Below, piece by piece: positions 14,154 to 18,722 of a DNA stretch of 18,722 nt. A model generated the notes under the pieces. That model saw only the letters and a list, made by a program, of their open reading frames with translations, was not told the origin of the DNA and did not search any database. A program made the translations under genes and the position numbers. Numbering within the stretch: the first letter of the stretch is position 1; the number at the start of each line of letters is the position of its first letter. Where the stretch lies: assembly GCA_021796155.1 (NCBI GenBank), contig JAJYOO010000011.1, positions 1 to 18,722 on the forward strand, in the 5' to 3' direction. Source of the DNA: Chloroflexota bacterium (GTDB lineage Bacteria; Chloroflexota; Anaerolineae; Anaerolineales; Villigracilaceae).

Positions 14154-14221
14154 GGAAAAGCGCCAGCGGAATCTTAGTCTTATTTTGTGAACTGGCGCGG
14201 TGGAGCGACGCGGCGGAGAAG

Positions 14222-14260
14222 GGGACGCGATGAAGAGAGGATCATCGCGCCCCGCGTCCC
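14222..14260 (+). promoter_or_regulatory. Leader with two mutually exclusive hairpins before the HD-GYP gene
   Basis: CGCGATGA (14226-14233) pairs perfectly with TCATCGCG (14242-14249) around AGAGAGGA. Alternatively GGGACGCG (14222-14229) pairs with CGCGTCCC (14253-14260). The two stems share bases 14226-14229 and cannot both form. A wider stem GCGCCAG/CTGGCGC lies at 14160-14198. It does not match a riboswitch class I know; it might be a regulatory leader or merely a palindromic repeat. Confidence 0.35.
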
Positions 14261-14284
14261 GCTTTAGGAAACTTGACGACAAAG

Positions 14285-15754
14285 ATGCTTTTAGACAACC
14301 TGCCCAATGCCTCCACACAATTGAACGCTGTTCTCGCAGCGTTCCCTGATTTCCTTTTAATTCTGGATGAAAACGGATTCATCCTTGATTACAAAGCCGG
14401 TGATTCGACTTTTCCATTTGCATCTGAGCAATTTGTGCCGGGGCATTCCATAGCCGATGCTTTCCCGCTGGATACCGCCGGCAAATTCCAACAAATTATC
14501 CGGGAGATAAAGCAAACTCATGCGATCCGGTCATTTGAGTATTCTATAAATTCCAAGCAAATGGCGCGCTGGTTCGATGCGAAATTCGTCCCGGTCGAAC
14601 ATGCCCAGATCGTTATCGTTATTCGGGAGATCACCAGGCACAAATTGGCCGAGGAAACCACCCAGCGTCAACTAAATCGCTTGGCCGCGCTGCGAGCAAT
14701 TGACCTGGCAATTTCCTCGACGCTGGATATTCATCTGGCGTTATCCGTGGTTCTAAGCCAGGTCACATCCCAATTGAATGTTGATGCGGCGGATATCTTA
14801 TTGCTTAACTCGCAAAGTAATATGCTCGAGTTTGCAAATGGGGTCGGCTTTCGCACCGAGTCGCTTCAGCATACGCGTTTGTCTTTGGGAGAAGGCTATG
14901 CAGGGACGGCTGCCCTCAGGAGGCAGGTGATCAGCGTCCCGAATCTACAGCATGGGAAGACCGGTTTCCTCCGTTCGCCAAAGTTTGTTGAAGAAGGATT
15001 TCGTTCCTACTATTGCGTCCCTTTGATCGCGAAGGGACATGTTCGAGGCGTGATGGAGGTCTTTCATCGGACCCCGCTTGCACCGGACCCTGATTGGTTC
15101 GACTTTATGGAAACGTTAGCTGGTCAGGCCGCCATCGCTGTGGAAAACGCAACGTTGTTCAGGGAATTGCAGCGCACCAACTTCGAGTTGACTCTGGCCT
15201 ACAACACAACCATCGAAGGCTGGTCACGCGCCCTCGATCTGCGTGATCGGGATACGGAAGGTCATACCCGGCGCGTTACCGAGATGGCTATGAAACTTGC
15301 GCGCCGGCTGGGTGTGTCCGAGCCGGAGCTTATCAATGTCCAACGCGGAGCCATATTGCACGACATTGGAAAAATGGCCATTCCCGACAGTATCTTGCTG
15401 AAGTCTGGTCCTTTGAGCGCAGAAGAATGGAATATCATACGCCAGCATCCGCGTTACGCGCATGAACTGCTTTCACCAATCTCTTTTGTCCAGCCTGCAT
15501 TGGATATTCCCCTGTATCATCACGAAAAGTGGGATGGAACCGGTTATCCCGATGGACTGAAAGAAAATCAAATCCCTTTGTACGCGCGGCTGTTTGCCGT
15601 GGTAGACGTTTACGATGCTCTTACGTCCAACCGTCCATACCGACCGGCCTGGACGAAAGAGCGAGCAATCGCTTATATTCGCGATCAAAGCGGTAAACAT
15701 TTTGATCCGGAAATGGTCAATCATTTTCTAAAGATGCTGGCGGATGGCGATTGA
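14285..15754 (+). CDS. PAS-GAF-HD-GYP protein, probable cyclic di-GMP phosphodiesterase
   Basis: A 489-residue cytosolic sensor enzyme. A PAS domain spans about 10-115 (LILDENGFILDYKAG), a GAF domain about 130-285 (LSLGEGYAGTAALRRQVISV, then YYCVPLIAKGHVRGVMEVFH), and an HD-GYP domain about 310-485. The HD pair is His359-Asp360 in AILHDIGKMAIPD, and HHEKWDGTGYPDGLK carries the GYP motif (420-422), so the metal site looks complete. It would hydrolyse cyclic di-GMP in response to signals sensed by PAS or GAF. ATG 14285 is chosen; a TTG at 14273 is in frame, and neither start has a well-spaced ribosome site. It lies 131 bases after the small-protein cassette and may be its output or input partner. 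Confidence 0.9.
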   Translation: MLLDNLPNASTQLNAVLAAFPDFLLILDENGFILDYKAGDSTFPFASEQFVPGHSIADAFPLDTAGKFQQIIREIKQTHAIRSFEYSINSKQMARWFDAKFVPVEHAQIVIVIREITRHKLAEETTQRQLNRLAALRAIDLAISSTLDIHLALSVVLSQVTSQLNVDAADILLLNSQSNMLEFANGVGFRTESLQHTRLSLGEGYAGTAALRRQVISVPNLQHGKTGFLRSPKFVEEGFRSYYCVPLIAKGHVRGVMEVFHRTPLAPDPDWFDFMETLAGQAAIAVENATLFRELQRTNFELTLAYNTTIEGWSRALDLRDRDTEGHTRRVTEMAMKLARRLGVSEPELINVQRGAILHDIGKMAIPDSILLKSGPLSAEEWNIIRQHPRYAHELLSPISFVQPALDIPLYHHEKWDGTGYPDGLKENQIPLYARLFAVVDVYDALTSNRPYRPAWTKERAIAYIRDQSGKHFDPEMVNHFLKMLADGD

Positions 15755-15795
15755 CCTGCCAGTTTCATTTTATACTCATCTCGTTGTGTCATTAA

Positions 15796-15826
15796 AATGA
15801 CAAGAGACGCAATACAGCGTCTCTTG
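15796..15826 (-). terminator. Terminator hairpin downstream of tRNA-Lys
   Basis: CAAGAGACGC (15801-15810) pairs over ten bases with GCGTCTCTTG (15817-15826). On the minus strand the stem is followed by TCATTTT. The T-tract is short, but placement directly after the tRNA supports termination. It may also stop the convergent HD-GYP transcript. Confidence 0.65.
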
Positions 15827-15830
15827 CTTG

Positions 15831-15902
15831 TGAGCGCGGAGAGGCTCGAACTCTCAACCAATGGCTTAAAAGGCCACTGCTCTGCCATTGAGCTACGCGC
15901 CC
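15831..15902 (-). tRNA. tRNA-Lys (anticodon TTT)
   Basis: On the minus strand a full cloverleaf is seen: acceptor GGGCGCG/CGCGCTC, D-stem GCTC/GAGC, anticodon stem GTGGC/GCCAT around the loop CTTTTAA, and T-arm GAGAG-TTCGAGC-CTCTC. Anticodon TTT reads lysine codons. The discriminator is A and the following bases are CAA, so CCA is not encoded and must be added enzymatically. Confidence 0.95.
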
Positions 15903-15920
15903 GAACTTTAAGCGGACTGC

Positions 15921-15949
15921 ATTCTATCATGGGCAAGTAGAGCCGTCAA
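15921..15949 (-). promoter_or_regulatory. Promoter of tRNA-Lys
   Basis: On the minus strand TTGACG (15949-15944), a 17-base spacer ending TGA, and TAGAAT (15926-15921) form a near-consensus promoter with an extended -10. The tRNA 5' end is 19 bases downstream. It is divergent from the thioredoxin gene. Confidence 0.8.
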
Positions 15950-15954
15950 CGTAA

Positions 15955-15960
15955 TACAAT
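15955..15960 (+). promoter_or_regulatory. trxA: Possible -10 box of the thioredoxin gene
   Basis: TACAAT matches the -10 form used by other genes here, about 35 bases before the thioredoxin ATG. No good -35 is visible at 16-18 bases, so this is tentative. Confidence 0.3.
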
Positions 15961-15995
15961 GGAAACAGAGTGCGTCTAATTAGCGTGGAGATAAA

Positions 15996-16319
15996 ATGAC
16001 CGAAGTGAATTATGTACATGAAAACGATTTTCAAAACGAAGTCTTGCAGGCGGACAAACCCGTGCTGGTGGATTTCACCGCGACATGGTGCCAGCCTTGC
16101 AGAATGATTGATCCAGTCGTCAAACAACTGGCGCAAGATTGGGATGGCAAGGTAAAAGTCGTCAAGCTCGATGCCGACGAGAACCCCAACGTCTTGATGC
16201 AATACGGCGTGCTGGGGATTCCGACGCTGATTCTGTTCAAGGCAGGCGAAGTGAAGGAACGCGTGACAGGATACCAGCCAAAGGATAAACTGGTCACAAA
16301 GCTCAATCCGCATATTTGA
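15996..16319 (+). CDS. trxA: Thioredoxin with WCQPC active site
   Basis: A 107-residue single-domain thioredoxin, the normal length, which would reduce disulfides in cytosolic proteins. The redox motif is ATWCQPCRM (Cys32 and Cys35) instead of the usual WCGPC; the cis-proline is Pro76 in LGIPTLILF, and Asp26 is the buried acid in VLVDFTA. Gln between the cysteines may shift redox potential or partner choice. GTGGAG lies five bases before the ATG. The gene is transcribed away from tRNA-Lys and towards surE, ending at a shared terminator. Confidence 0.92.
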   Translation: MTEVNYVHENDFQNEVLQADKPVLVDFTATWCQPCRMIDPVVKQLAQDWDGKVKVVKLDADENPNVLMQYGVLGIPTLILFKAGEVKERVTGYQPKDKLVTKLNPHI

Positions 16320-16333
16320 GAAATCAATGGATT

Positions 16334-16364
16334 AAAAAACGGGTCTCAATCGGACCCGTTTTTT
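16334..16364. terminator. Bidirectional terminator between trxA and surE
   Basis: AAAAAACGGGTC (16334-16345) pairs with GACCCGTTTTTT (16353-16364) around a seven-base loop. It gives a GC stem with a T-run on either strand, serving both convergent genes. Confidence 0.88.
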
Positions 16365-16372
16365 GATTCCGT

Positions 16373-17188
16373 TTAATTGGCTTCTTCCCGCAACTGTTTT
16401 TCGAGTTCCCCCAATTCCACCCTCGACGTCATATCCAAACTGATTGGCGTCACTGACACAACGCGCTTTTTCCGCAAAGCAAAGACATCGCTATCTTTAT
16501 CTTCGCCATCGAGGATAGCTGCTTCTTTATAGGAAACAAAACCGGGCGCGTCCCAGGATTTTCGTTCAGGCGCAACAGGTTCATAATATCGCTGGCGCGC
16601 AACGCGCGTGACCTGCCACTTTGTTTTTGTTGTTGCGTCGGATGGCACATCTACTTTCAGGACTTGGACATCCGCAGGCATTTTCTTTTGCAGCAAAATA
16701 TTTGCAAAGTATGCAGCGAAATAAGCCGCAGCTGAAAAATCCACTTCGTTGGAATATGAGAGATGATAGCGTTGATCAGCTTGAAGTGAAATTGCCAGCG
16801 AGGGAAATCCCAACGAAGCGCCTTCCAGCGCCGCGCCAACCGTGCCGGAAATGGTCACGCCGAGTCCGACGTTCTCACCGTAATTGATTCCTGAAACAAC
16901 CAGGTCAGGTTTTTGCGGCATGATTTCTAGGACACCATGTAGCACGGCTTGCGCGGGCGAACCGCTCACCGCGTAGACCGTCCAATCTTGTCCGTTCACG
17001 CGCAGCTGCTCTTTGTGGATAATGCCGCTCGATGAGTTTGGCAGACTGCGGCCCATTCCCGAAGATTGCTCCTTTGGGGCCGCGACCGTTACATATCCGA
17101 TTGATGCGAGCGCGCCAGCCGCGGCCCAAAGTCCGGGCGAGCGGATCCCGTCATCGTTTGTCAAAAGAATTTGTGGTTTGTTGTTCAT
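16373..17188 (-). CDS. surE: 5'/3'-nucleotidase SurE
   Basis: A 271-residue cytosolic metal-dependent nucleoside monophosphate phosphatase linked to stationary-phase survival. The N-terminal metal site is ILLTNDDGIRSPG (Asp12, Asp13); further conserved parts are SSGMGRS (phosphate contact), VSGINYGENVG (metal-binding Asn) and ISGTVGAALEGASLGFPSLAIS. Length is typical. The start at 17188 gives the standard MNNKPQILLTNDDG; the frame is open to an ATG at 17215, but that lies inside the tRNA-Arg terminator hairpin. No promoter fits between that terminator and the start codon, so expression may depend on read-through from the tRNA promoter. Confidence 0.92.
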   Translation of the reverse strand: MNNKPQILLTNDDGIRSPGLWAAAGALASIGYVTVAAPKEQSSGMGRSLPNSSSGIIHKEQLRVNGQDWTVYAVSGSPAQAVLHGVLEIMPQKPDLVVSGINYGENVGLGVTISGTVGAALEGASLGFPSLAISLQADQRYHLSYSNEVDFSAAAYFAAYFANILLQKKMPADVQVLKVDVPSDATTKTKWQVTRVARQRYYEPVAPERKSWDAPGFVSYKEAAILDGEDKDSDVFALRKKRVVSVTPISLDMTSRVELGELEKQLREEAN

Positions 17189-17196
17189 AATCAGGC

Positions 17197-17223
17197 AAAA
17201 AAAGAAGCGGGACATCCCGCTTC
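17197..17223 (-). terminator. Terminator between tRNA-Arg and surE
   Basis: On the minus strand GAAGCGGGA-TG-TCCCGCTTC (17223-17204) is a perfect self-complementary hairpin followed by seven T (17203-17197). It ends nine bases before the surE ATG. Confidence 0.85.
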
Positions 17224-17230
17224 ATCAAAG

Positions 17231-17307
17231 TGGCGCTCCTGGCGCGATTCGAACACGCGACCTTTTGGTCCGCAACCAAACGCTCTGATCCACTGAGCTA
17301 CAGGAGC
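17231..17307 (-). tRNA. tRNA-Arg (anticodon GCG)
   Basis: On the minus strand: acceptor GCTCCTG/CAGGAGC, D-stem GCTC/GAGC, anticodon stem TTTGG/CCAAA around the loop TTGCGGA, and T-arm GCGTG-TTCGAAT-CGCGC. Discriminator G is followed by an encoded CCA (17233-17231). Anticodon GCG reads CGC and CGU only with unmodified G, a less common bacterial arrangement than ACG. Confidence 0.93.
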
Positions 17308-17322
17308 AATAGGCAGGCGAGG

Positions 17323-17351
17323 ATTTTAATTCAGAAATGAGGCAAGGTCAA
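17323..17351 (-). promoter_or_regulatory. Promoter of tRNA-Arg abutting the IS target duplication
   Basis: On the minus strand TTGACC (17351-17346), a 17-base spacer and TAAAAT (17328-17323) form a near-consensus promoter 15 bases before the tRNA. The base next to the -35 box is the first of the IS target duplication (17352). Confidence 0.8.
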
Positions 17352-17361
17352 GGAAAGTATG
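17352..17361. repeat. Left target-site duplication of the IS
   Basis: GGAAAGTATG is identical to 18583-18592, directly outside the left inverted repeat. Confidence 0.9.
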
Positions 17362-18582
17362 CAGGGCAATCGCATCTTAAGTGAGTCAAAAGTGGGGTAC
17401 AACTGACTATCTGACGGAGGTAGCCTTGGCGAAGAAGCCGCTGGAAACAATCGAAGAGCATTTTGGGAAAGTCAACGATCCTCGGGTAGAGCGGACGAAA
17501 GATCATAAGCTGATCGATATCATTGCGATTGCGATCTGCGCTGTGATTTGTGGAGCGGAGGGCTGGGTAGACGTGGAAGTATTTGGCAAAAGCAAACAGT
17601 CTTGGTTGGCGACGTTTCTGGAGTTGCCCCATGGGATACCCTCGCATGACACCTTTGGGCGGGTGTTCGCGATGATCGATGCCAGGGAGTTTCAATTGGC
17701 GTTTTATGAATGGGTTCTGGCAGTGAACGATCTGATCCAAGGACAAATCGTCAACATTGATGGCAAGTGTATGCGGGGTTCGGAAGATCAAGGACTGGGG
17801 AAACGGGCGATTTATATGGTGAGTGCCTGGGCAGCGGAGAATGAGTTGGTGCTGGGGCAGCGCAAGGTGGATGAAAAGTCGAACGAGATTACGGCTATCC
17901 CGGAATTACTCAAGATTCTGGCTATTGGGGGATGCATTGTAACCATCGATGCGATTGGAACCCAGACCGAGATTGCCAAAACCATCGTGGACAGGCAAGC
18001 AGATTACGTTTTGAGTGTCAAAGAAAACCAGGGCCATCTATTGGAAGATATTTCGGTTTTGTTTGCGGTGGACCAGGCTCAGAACTTCCAGTACGCTTCC
18101 TTTGATCACCACCAGACGGCGGGCAAAGGTCACGGCCGCATCGAGAGGCGCGAGTGTTGGAGCACATCCGATCCAGCTTACCTGAACCTGATCCGCGGGG
18201 TGCAGAATTGGACTGGGTTGCGCAGCATCGCTATGGTGTCCTGCACGCGGATCATCGAGGGACAGGAGAGCCGCGAAACACACTACTACATCTCCTCTCT
18301 ACCCAGCGATGCGAAACGTCTGTTGCACATCGTGCGCAAACACTGGTCGATTGAGAATGAACTCCATTGGGTTCTGGATGTTGCCATGAATGAGGATCAC
18401 AGCCGCATCCGCAAAGATCAAGCCCCCGAAAACTTTGCCGTTCTGCGTCACATTGCTCTCAATCTGCTCAAACAAGAGAAGACCGCCAAAGTTGGTATCC
18501 ATGCCAAGCAACTCAAGGCCGCCTTGAATCAAGATTATCTACTCAATGTTCTCGCTGGCGGAAATTAGATGCAATTGCCCTG
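17362..18582 (+). mobile_element. Complete ISAs1-type insertion sequence, 1221 bp
   Basis: Terminal inverted repeats CAGGGCAATCGCATCTTAA (17362-17380) and ATTAGATGCAATTGCCCTG (18564-18582) match at 16 of 19 positions. The element is flanked by a perfect 10-base direct repeat, GGAAAGTATG, at 17352-17361 and 18583-18592, the target duplication. One intact transposase gene fills it. The undamaged duplication and reading frame suggest recent transposition and a possibly active element. It lies just upstream of the tRNA-Arg promoter. Confidence 0.9.
17426..18568 (+). CDS. ISAs1 family transposase
   Basis: A 380-residue DDE transposase. The N-terminal part IEEHFGKVNDPRVERTKDHKLIDIIAI is the usual ISAs1 opening. 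Catalytic candidates are Asp in VNIDGKCMRG, Asp in CIVTIDAIGTQ and Glu in the region HWSIENELHWVLDVAMNEDHSR, with the conserved KENQ in LSVKENQ between. No internal stop or frameshift is seen. TTG 17426 is chosen as start because GGAGG lies five bases before it; GTG 17381 is in frame but sits directly at the end of the left inverted repeat with no ribosome site. Confidence 0.92.
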   Translation: MAKKPLETIEEHFGKVNDPRVERTKDHKLIDIIAIAICAVICGAEGWVDVEVFGKSKQSWLATFLELPHGIPSHDTFGRVFAMIDAREFQLAFYEWVLAVNDLIQGQIVNIDGKCMRGSEDQGLGKRAIYMVSAWAAENELVLGQRKVDEKSNEITAIPELLKILAIGGCIVTIDAIGTQTEIAKTIVDRQADYVLSVKENQGHLLEDISVLFAVDQAQNFQYASFDHHQTAGKGHGRIERRECWSTSDPAYLNLIRGVQNWTGLRSIAMVSCTRIIEGQESRETHYYISSLPSDAKRLLHIVRKHWSIENELHWVLDVAMNEDHSRIRKDQAPENFAVLRHIALNLLKQEKTAKVGIHAKQLKAALNQDYLLNVLAGGN

Positions 18583-18592
18583 GGAAAGTATG
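18583..18592. repeat. Right target-site duplication of the IS
   Basis: GGAAAGTATG repeats the left flank exactly. The remaining 130 bases to the window end show no convincing gene; the only ATG-started frame there (18636) stops after about 21 codons. Confidence 0.9.
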
Positions 18593-18722
18593 CGATTCAG
18601 AGTGGTTAGAAGGGTGGGCGAATGAAATCGGAAAGATGAAAAGGATAAGCAGGATGCTTGCGTTTGCGAAGTTGTCGAGAGTTGAAGCAATATACGAATA
18701 ATCGCAGAGCACATTCTAAAGC

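Noticed and set aside
14154..14260. Cyclic di-GMP riboswitch upstream of the HD-GYP gene
   Set aside because: The conserved GEMM core sequence and tetraloop-receptor pattern are not visible; only unexplained hairpins are.
18593..18722. Gene at the right edge
   Set aside because: No frame longer than about 21 codons from an ATG and no recognisable protein motif.

Overview
The window looks like Chloroflexota DNA, most likely Anaerolineae. This is inferred from protein style (a BTAD-type MalT-like regulator, a DUF5317-like membrane protein, an NHLP-like small protein, PAS-GAF-HD-GYP), roughly balanced base composition and numerous short palindromic intergenic repeats. No rRNA or taxonomic marker is present, so the assignment is moderate. 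All functions come from motif recognition by eye.

Layout. 1-484 (-): edge-truncated two-helix membrane protein. 676-1290: small multi-pass membrane protein. 1305-1736: broken four-helix-bundle (S23/IVS-type) gene between inverted repeats. 1829-3031: MFS transporter. 3164-3772: methyltransferase behind a palindromic repeat. 3907-4575: membrane-anchored exported protein. 4618-5892: imidazolonepropionase. 6025-6213: small membrane protein. 6412-7149 (-): cytochrome b561-like protein. 7370-8272: arginase. 8314-9722: response regulator translationally coupled to an inositol-monophosphatase-like enzyme. 9800-13033: 1077-residue MalT-like/TPR/BTAD regulator. 13162-14153: a three-gene overlapping cassette (48-residue peptide, DUF5317-like membrane protein, NHLP-like small protein). 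14285-15754: PAS-GAF-HD-GYP protein. 15831-15902 (-): tRNA-Lys. 15996-16319: thioredoxin. 16373-17188 (-): SurE. 17231-17307 (-): tRNA-Arg. 17362-18582: complete ISAs1-type insertion sequence with a perfect 10-bp target duplication. No gene-free stretch exceeds 300 bases.

The most interesting segment is 9800-15754. A large TPR regulator precedes an orphan small-peptide cassette, followed by a cyclic-di-GMP phosphodiesterase-type sensor. The peptide, the membrane protein and the leader-like protein are coupled at zero or negative spacing, so they are almost certainly one functional unit. No RiPP maturase or peptide exporter is visible. A peptide-signalling or surface-state module is a hypothesis, not a demonstrated function.

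Regulation. Promoters share a recognisable form: TTGAC-like -35, 17-base spacer, TANAAT-like -10, often with an extended TGN. Three genes (676, 4618, 8314) have the -10 box exactly six bases before the ATG, implying leaderless mRNAs. Both tRNA genes have near-consensus promoters, and the IS sits immediately outside the tRNA-Arg -35 box.
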